Assembly: GCA_009760855.2 (NCBI GenBank)
Contig: WPIO01000008.1
Coordinates: forward strand, 10,514,501 to 10,578,500
Length of the DNA stretch: 64,000 bases
From: Cristatella mucedo
Lineage: Eukaryota > Bryozoa > Phylactolaemata > Cristatellidae
Direction of reading: 5' to 3'
This document shows positions 47,550 through 59,790 of the stretch, one piece after another. How positions within the stretch are numbered: position 1 is the stretch's first letter; every line of letters begins with the position of its first letter. The translations under genes and the position numbers were made by a program. Below the pieces are notes generated by a model. That model made no database searches. It had not been told where the DNA came from and worked only from the letters and a program-made list of their open reading frames with translations.

Positions 47550-50505
47550 CAGTGGTTCTCAATCTTCCTAATGACGTGACCCTGTAATACACCTCCTCAT
47601 GTTGTGGCGACCCACAAACATAAAAATATTTTCGTGGCTTCTTCGTAACTGGAATTTTGCTACTATAAAATGTAATGTGAACATCTAATATGCAGGATAT
47701 ATTTTCATGATTACAAATTGAACATAATTAAAGCAAAGTGACTAATCGCAAAAAACAATGCGCAATTATACATTGTGAAGTATTTATTTCTAATTACAAA
47801 TAAGTGAAATCGTTTCTTGAAGCATGGTGTATCATAGGTAGCAGTCTTAATATAACAACAGTAAACTGCATTGCTACATGTTGTGATAGTTTGCATGAAA
47901 GGCCACGTCAATGCGAAGGTTGAGATTGCTTCTTTCCCACAAATCAGAAATTCTCGGGCAGTCATTGCAAGAGCACAGCAAAGATCTTCTTCCACAACGA
48001 GTCTACTTCTGTATTTAGACTTGATAAATAACAAGCTGGAAAATCCTGTTTCTCAAAGATACGTTGTTGGAAATGGAAGAAGAAGGCGAAACACAGTCTC
48101 AGACAGAACAGGATATGACTGCAAACACTCGATCCAGAACTTTGTAACTTGCATTGTAGAGAAATCAGTTCTCACTGCGTCTCTGTTAATAAGTTCAACG
48201 AACTCCTCTTTAAGCTGTCTCGGGAACATCTTTAACTTTGACTGGGGATGGACTTCTGGCAAGTGCAAGTGGGGTGGGCGGTAGATTGGGAAAGTATGAT
48301 GGAACTTTGTCTGCAAGCATGTGCAAGCGTTCTTGACCAGAAATTATCATCGTAATTCTATTGTGTGGTTATTCAAAGAATGAAATAGCTGAGCATTGTT
48401 CGGTGCATCCAACTCCTTGCACAGTTGTGAAAACAGCCGATCGCTTAAAGTGCTCGTCTCTGCAAAATTTACAGAACTAATATGCTTTTCATTACTTCTT
48501 GTAACTCTTTTGGTAACGCCTTCGTTGCTAATATTTGCCGATTAATCGTACACCGAGTTCCGATCATTTGGTGACTCATTCAGTACCAAACGTTGTGTCC
48601 AGGCCGACATCCTAGCATAGATGGAACACCATCTGTGCAAACACTGCAAACCTTTCCCAGAGATCGTATGCTCTTTCGGAAATGAAACAACTGTGTCAAA
48701 TACATCACATGCAGTAGTTGTCGTTTCAAGAGGTTTGCAAAAAAGAACTCGTCTTTAAAGCCGCTATCATTAATATACCTCACTTAGATCAGTAACTGTG
48801 AACAGTTTGCAACGTCTGTAGATTCATCAAGCTGAATACTAAATATTGGAAGTAGTGCAGATTTTATTTCCTGTTTCACCTGATCAACAATATTAGCAGA
48901 CACGTCAACTATTCTTTTGCGGACAGTGTCGTTAGATAAAGCAATTGCACTCCATTTCGTAACAAATTCGTCTTCAATCATAACTCTAACAATGTCTCCG
49001 GCTGCTAGCATCAGTAAATCCTCAGCAATGGTGTGAGCTTTCATAGCTCAGGCGATTCTGATTGAGTGCCACCAAAAGTGAAGCTTCGACGGCTGCTACG
49101 TTTTCTTTGTGGTACTTGCCACCAGTGTCAAGTCTGGCCTTCTTGAGTCAACCAGCGTTGCTTCTAAAGTAGTTGGTATCCTTGCCGGCAAAGCTCGGAT
49201 GCTTGCTATCAAAATGGCGTTTTAGTTTGTTCGGCTTCATAGATTCGCTGATAGAACGTCACGACAAAAAACACATTGCGGTTTCTCAATTCCTGCTGAG
49301 TTGCTGAGGTAAAACCATCCTGTAGAAAATTCTCACTATATTTTCTTTTCTGAACTTTCTCCTCCGCACGATCCATTTTCATGGGACGGTTTTCTAGTGA
49401 AAATAATATATAAAAATAATTTTAATAATACAAAAAATGCTGCATGACGTAGTTCAGTCAATAGAGTTCATTAAAGTTTCCTACGATTTACCCTTCTCCA
49501 TGTTTTTTTACATACATGTTACTATCGCAAGGGGCAGTATCAGCATCATCCACAGCTGAATGTAAAAAGATCGATCAGCATCCAGATTAAGTTCCCACTG
49601 TACAGATATTTATTACCGTAGTTGATGATTTTAAGTACATAACCACATTTATCCAGTAATTATAATTCATGAAGTGTCGTTTCTACCTCCAATACTGCTG
49701 ATTTCAGCACAGCAGCTGCTTTCAACAGTAACTGCTTTCAACACATGTGAGACTGGTCCGCATAAGTACGTTGTGGTGCCAACCCTCGTCACCTACACCT
49801 ATAATTGTATGGGGTATATGACAGGGTTGGCGCGATGATGCTGTTACGAACTCGCGGCATAGCGGCTCCGGAACCGAAGTCGTTCGCACAAAGCATCTCG
49901 CTCACAACTGCGCCCCACTCTTTATTGGCAGTTGACAATACTGGCGAACTAGATGCGCTGCGAACAACGATACGTAAGTCGCAGAACCAGGGCTGATACA
50001 CGGAGGCCTGACGATGGTTGCTCAGGGCGTCAGCAGCTAATATAACTCAGTGTAAATCCATTGACATCAATTCCCTATATTCCGCAGCCCTAACGGACCA
50101 CACCCTCTCGAGAGACCATTCATGAGTCGAGGCTGCTCAAATTCTGATCAAATCCCACAGCCTAGCTTATGAAATAGCAAGGGCGCAAACAGCCCACGGA
50201 TTACAACGATTGGTTCCTCATAATCATCATAAGGAACCGCTAACATTATCAATTGTAATCCAGCCAATTGATATTCATACCTTAGCCTCGGCCAATAATC
50301 TCGCCGGCGTTTCAATGCCATCACGCCGTGTACGTGGACGTAGCTGCATGTGGGCGGACCCCTTTGGAGAAGACGGATAGAGGAACAGTGTCTCGGATTC
50401 AAAGACCATCGGAAATAAGTGTTTTCCGATAGTCTTAGGCGACCCCTGTGAAAGGGTCGTTCGACCCCTAATGGAGTCTCGACCCTCACAGCTTGAGAAC
50501 AGCTG
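47550..50505 (-). mobile_element. hAT DNA transposon (Buster/Charlie-like), decayed, about 2.96 kb
   Basis: The left end CAGTGGTTCTCAATC at 47550 and the right end, CAGCTGTTCTCAAGC on the minus strand from 50505, match the hAT CAGNGGTTCTCAA terminal repeat. The right subterminal region has the GGGTCGTTCGACCCC-type palindrome often seen in this group. The transposase relic lies between on the minus strand. I do not see an 8-bp target duplication (TGCTAGAG left, CACTGACC right), so one flank may be rearranged; the right flank is LINE sequence. Confidence 0.8.
47890..49382 (-). pseudogene. hAT transposase / ZBED5-SCAND3-like relic
   Basis: Minus-strand blocks in order from the ATG at 49382: a basic N-terminus (MKMDRAEEKVQKRKYSENF); a BED zinc finger with CVFC at about 49263-49274 and RHFDSKH at 49200-49220; SFAGKDTNYFRSNAG; MKAHTIAEDLLMLAAGDIVR from 49044; FSIQLDESTDVANCSQLL with the first RNase H-fold aspartate; GKVCSVCTDGVPSMLGCRPG with the second; then the C-terminal dimerisation region (LKEEFVELINRDAVRTDFST, LLPFPTTYL, SKYRSRLVVEEDLCCALA). 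Several frameshifts and stops, and a missing stretch between 48580 and 48316, make it non-functional. The family also includes domesticated vertebrate genes, but this copy sits between hAT terminal repeats and is a transposon. Confidence 0.85.
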
Positions 50506-50600
50506 CACTGACCATTCGATCATGCTTCCTTTGCAGCCAATGTAAAGTGCCTAGAAAGAGATTAAGACCTGTGAGGGTTCTATTCAAATGCATTATCAAT
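50506..50600 (+). mobile_element. LINE 3' tail
   Basis: ACCATTCGATCATGCTTCCT, AATGTAAAGTGCCTAGAAAG and an AT-rich end directly follow the hAT right end. Confidence 0.75.
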
Positions 50601-50837
50601 ATTAATTTTAATATTACATTGTGGCGACTTATGTGTATAATAATATTATTATTATAATTATTATAAATCATCATCATCTAGCTCCAGCCTGAACTCAGGG
50701 TTTTCACGGTTTGCTACTGGGTTTCCAGCAGATATTTTCCATTCTGTAGTCTTGTTTTTAAGTAGGCTATTAAACAATTTCTCATGTGAATCTTTAGCTA
50801 GTTTGGTTACTTTGATGTCTGCTGTGACCTAGCAAAG

Positions 50838-51130
50838 CTGGGTATAGCCAGTGGTACCCAGTAAATGCTTGATTGCACAGGCCGGTAAACGAGCAATTAA
50901 TGAGCTACAGAAATCGAGACAGGATGTCACAAATGCATTTGACCAATTCGGATGTAGCATCCCTATGTAAGCAAGCCTGAATTTTAGCAGTGTTATGTGA
51001 CTGAAAGCATGAAAATTTGACCGTGGAGCTGATTTGGTCATCTGGTGAAAGGTCACTTATGCTATGGAGTGGTTAGATCTAAAACCAGAGCTAAACTTAC
51101 TTGCAAGGTCTTAAGATTAAATATAATAAG
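50838..51130 (-). pseudogene. LINE coding fragment
   Basis: On the minus strand SHITLLKFRLAYIGMLHPNW and VTSCLDFCSSLIARLPACAI match the post-RT region seen at 38.5 and 63.2 kb. Confidence 0.65.
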
Positions 51131-52395
51131 AAATTTGGCTGGTCTGCCACAAATCGTTCCAGCATCTTTGTTAGGAATGGTAGAAAGGAGACTGGATGGA
51201 AGCAGCTAAAGTTCTCTTTGTCTAGTGTTGCCTTTTTAATTAGTGGCTTAACAAAAGCTTTTTGAAAGGTGAAGTAACATGACCTAAGGCTAAGGACATA
51301 TTTATCATGTTAGTTATGCATGGCAGCAGCAAATCGATGTAAAGGCTATACTACGGCTATACAAGTGAGGCTGTTGAATCGGCTAGTCTTTAATGTCATA
51401 TGGGAATCAAATCATGAGGGGCATACAAGGTAACTTCGGAAGGCTAGCAGTCACTCATCTCATACGGCCATTTCCCATCTCGCTAGCAAAAGCAATTTCT
51501 CTATGATTGCTCTGAGGTGAACTAAGTAGGCAGCAAGCCTCAAAGAAAGCTGACGGTGTAGAATTCCTAAAAGAAGGAAGATCGAAGCAGCACAGATACA
51601 AGACTGACTGCGTAAACCCGGCTTAACAGTCGGTCAGCTTTCTTCGAACCTTGAAGACTGACTTTAATGCCGGCCCCTTCATTGTCGTAATGGGGGGCTC
51701 TCACGTGCCACTGCATGGCAGCAATTGATGGCTAGCCAGCCCACACAAAAAATTAATTTTGACACATGCAAAACAAGCCAACAAGCACGTAGTCAAAACT
51801 TAGATACAAACTTTACATACATATACACACGCGCATGAATCTCCACATTTAATGGCATAGAGTCGCTGAGACTAAGAGGTTGCTACACGGGAGTGATTCT
51901 AAAAGCCAAATCGGAGAAAATACTGGCCATCAATGCCGTGCTACCCTGAGCCTACTTAGTATCAGCAGATCACTGCCTAGATGGTGTTGGCTTCTGCAGT
52001 GCTATGCACTAATGCTATTCATATCACGCCGTAAAAGTTGCAAGACACGAGGTCGCAAATAAGCAGCAGTGAAATGTGCATATTTTACTGAGCTTAGGGA
52101 AGGTGCCTACATTCTCAACTGCTTACATGCATTGCTAGAAGGCCAGTAGAAATATCGTGCATGAGCTGTATGAGTGCATGGAGAGAAGTTTATGTGCTGG
52201 GACTTTGTAGGGGCATTGCCTACATCACACCCTCAGCCTGTAGCCACACTGTCAGAAGGCTATCGACGGCAGGTGGCATCTGCAGCCTGCACAAAAGAGC
52301 AGATGGTCGTAATCATCTTTCACATTTACAGCCTTTCCCATTGGAAGAGCTCGTGGGTACAGCAACAATCCAAGATCACAGCCTAGGGGTAAAGT
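51131..52395. other. No gene recognised
   Basis: Ordinary sequence, no long or conserved frame. Confidence 0.5.
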
Positions 52396-52530
52396 CCCAG
52401 GGCACAGCCTAGGGGTAAGGCTGTAGCTCTTCACGACCTAGGGCTTGTGTTCGAGTCCTCCACCGGGCAATTGCCTGTTACAGCAAGCAGGAGCAATAGC
52501 AGTTGCTAAGGCTTTTTTGCTGCTCTATAG
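52396..52530 (+). mobile_element. SINE-B relic
   Basis: CACAGCCTAGGGGTAAGGCT (box A-like), GTGTTCGAGTCCTCCACC (box B-like), then GCAATTGCC and TTGCTAAGGCTTTTTTGCTG. Confidence 0.65.
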
Positions 52531-53599
52531 ATGCTTCTGCTGCTGATTCAGCTAGCTGTCTACATTTATCTAGCTTTCCAAGGCATGAGGTTTTCTGCTG
52601 GCAGTGATTACCGACAGACAGCTTAGCAGCAGTTACATTATGCAAATGCTTCGATGCCCATATGACGTGTTGACACCACGTGAGCAATCCACAGCCCCAG
52701 ATGGCCTGGTGCTATGGCATTTCTGCATGACCAGCTGCCGAGTACACATGCATAAGTCATACCAGTCGATTAACAAACGACGGCTTGAAAATCTTATCAG
52801 TAAGTTTGGTATTCACATGCTCAGCAGCACATGACAGATCATTGATCGCTTTTGAGCCGGCGGCTTCTTGGGTTGCTGGAGCTGTTCTGAATCTCCCCCA
52901 CTGCCGATCGATGCTTTAGAGAGCAGCTCACTAGCCCGTGTGAGGCGTGACAGTGGATGAGAAAATCGACAACATCTTACAGGGGTTGTTGGGTGCAGTG
53001 GGTTCATCACAGGCGACAGGCTAAACGATTAGTCATAGATGGCAGCAAGCAGATCTCCAGCTCTGCCCAGAGACAGGATTCAAAAGGAAAAGAGGCAAGC
53101 AAGGATCGGTCAGAGCTGCCATTAATAAAACCATTTACCTCCCACCTGTCGCCGGCCAATTGGAATGCATGTGGGGCACTGAAATAAACGATTTATCAAA
53201 ATCAATAGGCACAAAAGAGTGGCACGGCTGCAGGCTAGCAGCCTGCCACCACCTAGCAGATGCTGAATCGGTGAGTGCAGGAGGCCACTGCACGAGCAGC
53301 ATTTCCCTGGCCACCTCGGCCAGAATGGCTGCCGTCAGCTTACAGGGAGGCAGCTGCCTCAAAGCTTTGTCCGAGACATTCGGTTCGCTCTCAGCCAGCC
53401 TGCCAGACTTGCTGGTCTGGTAGCACGAGAGAGCCACTCGGTGCCGTCAGTAGGGCGCCGGACGAGGCCCCGCTGGGGGTAGGAGGGGGCTGCTAGTTCT
53501 CCCAAGTCCAGAACTGGCCATTATATGTTGTAACAGCAGCGCTATTTTTCATTTTGACTGCTCACAATCAAGTGAGTGACTGGCACCAGGTCTTGGCCC
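52531..53599. other. No gene recognised
   Basis: Moderate GC, several 70-100 residue chance frames on both strands, no motif. Confidence 0.5.
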
Positions 53600-53745
53600 C
53601 GTAAGTAAGTAAGGTGCTCAAACCTCACACAGTCCAAGGGATCGAGTCGTCCTTCGGCAGTTCCTTAGGTGCTCACTAAAAGCGTCGTGAAAGCTGCTAA
53701 GGTTCGTTTTCGCCATGCTAATGAGGCTCGGCTGAGAATCGGTCT
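53600..53745 (+). mobile_element. SINE-B relic
   Basis: AGTAAGGTGCTCAAACCTCA, GGGATCGAGTCGTCC (box B-like) and GCTGCTAAGGTTCG, worn. Confidence 0.5.
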
Positions 53746-53828
53746 CTACTTATCTGTCTGTCTATCAAACTAAGAAGATAAACAGAGCAAGTGGGTGTTA
53801 AGCATGAGAGCTTTTTCTTATAGCGTGC

Positions 53829-54126
<298 letters not shown>

Positions 54127-54544
54127 AAGTGCGCATGTGTGTGCATTTGTGTATCGGTCTTACCCATCCACAGTCCAGGGTCACACACAACAACGTAAGG
54201 CAACACTGAGGCTAAAGTAAAGTACTGCATCCTATGCTGCTTACCATTTCTAAAAAGCTGCTTGCTATAAAAAATGCTTGAAAATGCTTGGCCTCAGCAT
54301 GTTCAGGGGTGGCTTGAACTGCAATAAATTCTAGGAGTGGGGTCGGATGGGGCAGACAAAGGCTTGAACTTGTGATATTTTGATCACAAACCGAGAAGCT
54401 CAATCCACGGGCCCACGGCCTTCTCTGCAGCAAATGCAGTTTAAAGAAAGCTTCCTTCAGGGTATCGATCTGTGTTCCAGTGCTGGGGGATGACCCTTGG
54501 ATGGTGCTCCTAGCGGGAAGTGCAGGGACGTGAGAAGTATTAAT
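54127..54544. other. No gene recognised
   Basis: Ordinary sequence. GAGGCTAAAGTAAAG and neighbouring frames have no motif. Confidence 0.45.
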
Positions 54545-54675
54545 TTTGCTTGTTTTTCAAGCATGATTTTACTTACCATTCAATTGCATTTCCCTTTGCA
54601 GCAAATGTAAAGCGCCTAGAAAGAGATTAAGTTCTTTGAGGGCGCTTTATCAAGTACATTATTATTATTATTAAG
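54545..54675 (+). mobile_element. LINE 3' tail
   Basis: GCATGATTTTACTTACCATT, GCAAATGTAAAGCGCCTAGA, GGGCGCTTTATCAAGTACAT and (TTA)n, nearly consensus. Confidence 0.85.
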
Positions 54676-54779
54676 TGACTGGGTTTGGCGCATTTCGGTG
54701 CACAGTATGACCGAATTTGCCGGTTACGCCCAGATAGCAGCGTTCTGTCACCACCTGCCACCACTGGTCATATGGCACA

Positions 54780-55140
54780 AACCACTGCGGCTTGCCTACA
54801 TGGCCGCCGGCGGTCGGCAGTGCAGAGCGTTCCACGAGCCATGCCACTTGAACAATCCACCGTGTCTGCAGGGTCTTCAGTTTTAGCCATATCTGTAATG
54901 CAAGGTCAGAGCAAGTCGCCATTGACAGTGGCTCAGCCTTTGATGAATCTCTGCACCTCTTACGACATCCAAACCAGTGTTTCTACAGCACTGGAACGCA
55001 TTGGTGAGTGTGGAGATTGTAGGTCTACCAGCAAGTGAGTGCCGGTCACAAGTAAACTAACCTTCTGGTGGCAAACTCGCTCTCTGAGCTTACTGATAAT
55101 ACCTAACAGCTATTAAAAGCTGCTGCGGTTAGTCTCAGAT
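54780..55140 (+). repeat. Duplicated 360-bp block, copy 1 (upstream of actin D)
   Basis: Matches 60330-60690 from CATGGCCGCC through TGCAGGGTCT, CAGTTTTAGCCATATCTGTA and GTGTGGAGATT. No coding content is recognised. Confidence 0.8.
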
Positions 55141-55646
55141 GTAGTGGGTACTACCAGACCAGTTTAGGCCAGTCCAGGCTGGGTGCCCTTCGAGCCCCTC
55201 TAGACTGCTGCAGCTTGCTCGTCTGAGCCAGCTGCAGCAGCAGCTCCGGAAGCTGCTTCCACCCTCCCCCACTGAAGATCGATAGATAACAGAACTCGAA
55301 AGCCCTCGGAAGCCTCTACTTTGGTGCTGCCTTGGAGCCAGTGGGCCGATCGAAGCCTTTTCAGCTGTCCTGTCTCACTAATCATAGTCGTGCTGTCTGC
55401 AACCGGCAAGACGGTCACCTGACCACCGAGCCTAAAACGTGCCACTCAAGATGCAGCCGGAGCTGCACCTTGTCACATCCTAAGCTCAATCCAAGCCCAG
55501 CTCATTATCCTACCATAATTGCCGAATGGCCTCTATCTCACTGCTCAAGGGCAAACATGTTTATCCAGCAAAGCTGTTCCAATATTAAGCCGGACTGGCC
55601 ACACCCAACAATAGCAGCTCCTGGTCATTGTTGGTCAGCCCACGGG

Positions 55647-55726
55647 CCAATGGCAGCACTGGAATGCCTTTTTGCAGGAGTAACCAGTGAATCCGGCACC
55701 TACGGTGCCCTCCCCATATATAAATA
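55647..55726 (+). promoter_or_regulatory. Actin D promoter: CCAAT box and TATA box
   Basis: CCAATGGCAGCACTGGAAT at 55647-55665 contains CCAAT and ends in GGAATG, the complement of an MCAT/TEAD-type CATTCC. A strong TATA box, ATATATAAATA, lies at 55716-55726, 84-94 bp before the ATG, predicting a start near 55745-55750 and a 5' UTR of about 60 nt. Confidence 0.6.
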
Positions 55727-55809
55727 TACTCGGTCTCCTCATCCGACAGTGCGTGCTCGGTTTTTTGGGTTTTTAAGTAGCAGCTGAGCTGCTCTACTAC
55801 CGGTCTGCA

Positions 55810-57387
55810 ATGTCGATGGATGGATCAGCATTGGTCGTCGACAATGGGTCCAGCATGTGCAAGGCTGGTTCTGCCGGGGACGATGCCCCGAGAGCCGTCT
55901 TTCCATCGATTGTCGGCCGTCCGAAACACCAGGTCAGTAGCTGGACGCTAGCATTTCAACATCCGACCGCCATTTCACCCACCTGCTAATGCCATTTGGT
56001 GAAGCCCGTACTAAGCAAATTAAGGCTGAGCTTATTTTTCGCCCACAATGCATATGTACAGTGCCCCGAAAAAAGATTTAGTTTTCTGAAGGTGCTACGC
56101 ACATGCATTGCTGCTGTTTCTACCGTTATTATTGTATCCATGTCACTTGATCATTGCTAGCTATAATGTGCCACTTGCAGTCCAAATTCACGTGTTTTCG
56201 AACGGTTCAGAAAGACAGCTACGTCGTATTCACGTGTTTTCGAGTGCTTTTTAGATGTGAAGCAGTTTTTTTGCATATTGCATGCAACGGTACAAGCTAC
56301 ATAGTATGCATGCCGTGAGATTGCCTTTGGTTTGGGCAAACTGGGCAGTAATTCTTTGCTCTAGGGCTTGACGGTTGGAATGGTTCAGAAGGACAGCTAC
56401 GTCGGAGACGAGGCCCAGAGCAAGCGAGGTATCCTGACCCTGAAGTATCCCATTGAGCACGGCATCGTCACCAACTGGGACGACATGGTGAAGATCTGGC
56501 ACCATATGTTCTACAACGAGCTGCATGTTACTCCCTCGGATTGCCCCGTCTTGCTTACCGAGGCTCCTTTCAACCCGAAAGCCAACAGGGAGAAGATGAC
56601 CCAGATCATGTTCGAGACCTTCAACACACCTGCCATGTACGTCGCCATTCAGGCGGTGCTGTCGCTGTATCCTTCTGGCCGAACGACAGGTATTGTGCTC
56701 GACTCTGGCGACGGTGTCACGCATGCAGTTCCCATCTATGAAGGCAATCCTCTGCCGGATGCTATTCTTCGTCTTGACCTGGCTGGCCGTGATCTTACCG
56801 ACTACCTGATGAAGATCCTTACAGAGCGTGGCGACTTTTTCACCACGTCTGCCAAGGAACAAATCGTGCGTGATATTAAGGAGAAGTTGTGCTACGTGGC
56901 TCTCGACTTCGAGAACGAGATGAACACGGCTGCCAACAGCTCATCTTTGAACAAGACCTATGAGCTTCCAGACGGTCAGGTGATCACGATCGGCAACCAG
57001 AGCTTTCGGTGCCCTGAGGCTCTATTCCAGCCATCGTTCATGGGCATGGAGTCAGCAGGCATCCACAAGACGACCTACAATTCAATCATGAAGTGCGACG
57101 CCGACATCCGTAAGGATCTGTATGCCAACATTGTGCTATCTGGTGGCACAACGATGTATCCTGGCATTGCTGACCGCATGCAGAAGGAGATCACTGCTCT
57201 GGCACCAAGCACAATGAAGATCAAGATTATTGCACCGCCTGAGAGGAAGTACTCGGTCTGGATCGGTGGCTCAATTCTGGCTTCGCTGTCGACGTTCCAG
57301 CAGATGTGGATCAGCAAGCAGGAGTACGATGAGTCGGGCCCAAGCATCGTTCACCGAAAATGTAGTCAGAGCCATTTGTCAGTATAG
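55810..57387 (+). CDS. Actin D, divergent actin paralogue
   Basis: Exon 1 is 55810-55932 and exon 2 is 56365-57387. The 432-bp phase-0 intron (CAG|GTCAGT...GCTCTAG|GGC) is at codon 41/42. The product is 381 residues if the first ATG is used ([16 protein letters not shown]); the second ATG at 55816 matches the actin C start and gives 379. Changes: Gly15 to Ser and Phe21 to Ser, Met44 to Thr and Gly48 to Val in the D-loop, Tyr169Asn, Ala170Pro and His173Asp, and a rewritten 203-208 segment ([10 protein letters not shown] for [10 protein letters not shown]). The 95-110 stretch ([16 protein letters not shown]) also differs. His73, the DSGDG loop, Gln137 and His161 are kept. It ends RKC then SQSHLSV, sharing with actin C the loss of Phe375 and a seven-residue tail. 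It lacks the acidic N-terminus. It has the clearest promoter of the four. Confidence 0.9.
56045..56135 (+). mobile_element. LINE/SINE tail inside the actin D intron
   Basis: CAGTGCCCCGAAAAAAGATT, TTTTCTGAAGGTGCTACGCA and an ATTATTATTG end. Orthologous to the insertion in the actin C intron, so it predates the duplication. Confidence 0.75.
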
Positions 57388-57398
57388 ACTGCGCTGCC

Positions 57399-57404
57399 AA
57401 TAAA
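57399..57404 (+). terminator. Poly(A) signal AATAAA, actin D
   Basis: AATAAA begins 12 nt after the stop codon, implying an unusually short 3' UTR if used. The corresponding place in actin C is disrupted. Confidence 0.45.
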
Positions 57405-58430
57405 GTAAATTGACAAAAGCTAGATTGCAAACAAATATGTTGTGTAGGATGTCACTCGTCGATGTTTTGAAAAGGATTCTTTACAGTCAGTCTTGATAGC
57501 TCATGCTCAAGTTCAAAAGCAGCAAATCTGATTACTTTTGCAAGACCTCACCTGTTGATGTTCTTAATCAATCTCTTGATAGCTACTACCAAAAGTCAGA
57601 CGTATCAATCAACCTGCAAGTATGATCTTAGCGAGCAAGTCTATCAAAGTAGTAATTAGGTAAACTTGATTAATCATCTGAGGATGAACTATAACCTATT
57701 CAAAATCAAGCCATCAACAAAATGTACTTACAAAAATTTTAATGCCCATTCCACACCTTTCTGTCAGTGTGACAGCCTTAGCACTAACTATTAGACATTT
57801 CGTTTGTATTCATAATCAATTACCTTCTGAACTTATAAGGTGTTATCTGGCGGCAGGTGCACATATCAGGAGTTGACCATTACCTTGCATCGCTGGCCGG
57901 AAGGCTTACATGACAGTCTAATTTCGACGGCTGAGACAGTGTTCAGTGGCGTGGAAGCTTGGAGACCAAGCTGAGCTACAGAGGTGCGTTGCACTATGGC
58001 AAGGGTTTGCCAAGGTAACCTTATATTAATACAAGCTGCATCGGGCAGCATTTAGGGTTGGAGACAGGAGAGCAGGGCAGATAGATGTGCATGCTAATTG
58101 AGCTGGTAGGCCACCTCATATCGCTTGATCAAGCTTGAATTACTGCATGTGGTAGTACAATGCCAGCCAGAGACTTGACACCCGGTGCCAATAATAATAA
58201 TCATACAGTCTGCCCCTTACTTTATAACCTTATATTTGGTAACCTTATATTAGTACAAGCTGAATCGGGCAACATTTAGGGTTGGAGATAGGAGAGCAGG
58301 GCAGATAGCAGAGTGCATGCTTATCAAGCCGGTAGGTCTCCTCGTGGCTCTTGACCCAGCTTCAATTACTGCATGTGGTAACACAATTCAGTACAATGCC
58401 AGCCAGCGACTTGACTGTGGTGTCAATCGT

Positions 58431-59140
58431 AGTAATTATAATAATAAGGCATTTTCATAGCACGTTACGAGTACTAGGTCGCATTGCAACGGAAGCCACT
58501 GCCGGTGCACTTTGGCAATAGAGCTCACCTTTTAACTCGCACAGTGAATTGCACGCTCGAGCCTGCCTTGGATGGAAGAGGATGCCGGCCACTTACAGCT
58601 AAGACTGTAAACATATCAGAGAAACATCTATACTAACACGATTATAATTTTCAGATGGTGTTATTATAAAGACACGGTTTTAAATATTCAGGGTATTTAT
58701 TATAAAACCAGGTTTTTGTCAGGTCCCATTGGCAACATCTTCAAAGATTACTAGGAACTTGTTCAACAGTGTATTTATCGTGTCGATAACTAGAATGTTT
58801 GCTTAAAGTTGCCAAGGTTGTCATTCTTCGCAGCAGATGTTTTGAAAGAAACTGATTGATGAATGTACAATATCGTGGGATAAAGTTAAAATTCACTGTC
58901 TGGTAGCAGCTGCAAGCGCCCGCCAGCTGTCCTTTAACAGCAAGGCATCCATTACTGCCTGTGCTCAGCTTTGATCGCTGCCGGTGCCAGGGTCAATACC
59001 TGTCACGCACTTTACTCAGGTTCTACTAGGGGCGAGCTTCAGCAGCACAGTTCACATTCAGTGCAACACAGTCGCACTAACTGAGCAAGCGATGAAGTGA
59101 GGAGCATTCTGGTGCCACCTCTTGGCCCGGGCCATTACTA
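58431..59140. other. No gene recognised
   Basis: AT-rich then ordinary sequence. TTATTATAA repeats occur near 58660-58705. No coding signal. Confidence 0.5.
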
Positions 59141-59144
59141 GTGT

Positions 59145-59790
59145 ACAACTATTGAAGGACTCAGCAGCTCGGCTGATCTGTCATCAACAGCCGGAGCTGC
59201 CACTTCACGCCACTTCTGACCGAGCTTCAATGGTTACCAATCAAGCTTTGAATCACCTTGGAGATCCAATATCGGGCTCAGATCGGTCTCTCCACTTGCT
59301 TGCCCCAGCTTACCTATCCGACTTCAAGAGCTCCTCATCCGGTGAGCTCTTGAAGTACCTGCTCCTCGACGTCTAGCCGTTTCACAGTTCATCTCAACTA
59401 AACTGGGATATTTCGGTGATCGGGTCTACAGATCGCATGCACCAAAAGACTGGAACTCAGTGCTGACTTGTGTCATCACCTGCAATGACCTGCCCACTAT
59501 TCAAGTCTCAGCTGAAGACACTCTGCTCAGCGATTCACATGCCCCTGTGAACTTGTACTTTCAGTTCAGGTGCGATTTATGTGCACACCTTCTCATGATG
59601 ATTTAGTGCATGTAACACACCAAACGACCTAATAACCGGTAGCACTAGGTATTTTCTTGTGATCTCTTGCATGCTGGCCTAACCAGGATGCCTTGCTTGT
59701 CAATAACCCTTGAGTATCGCTTGTCTAGCAGAGAGTTTGTAAAGCACACGGATGGCAATTTGTTCTCTTAGATTGCTACACAAAACATGA
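59145..59790 (+). pseudogene. LINE C-terminal coding remnant
   Basis: Blocks KDSAARLICHQQPELPLHAT, LHLLAPAYLSDFKSSSSGEL, a KDWNSVLTCVIT-like stretch and a diverged 3' end resemble the C-terminal half of an L2/CR1-like element, of a different subfamily from the SYAPKALNSLP copies. Confidence 0.65.

Larger units (their letters stand above)
55480..58222 (+). repeat. Actin D duplication block
   Basis: Counterpart of 41850-44625. A third partial copy of its last 200 bp follows at 58225-58430 (GGGTTGGAGATAGGAGAGCA). Confidence 0.9.

Noticed and set aside
56251..56862. Antisense open frames over actin exon 2 (also 42618-43094, 43331-43702, 29807-30127, 57075-57347)
   Set aside because: Shadows of the conserved actin coding sequence. 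The same antisense peptides recur in each paralogue because the sense codons are conserved.
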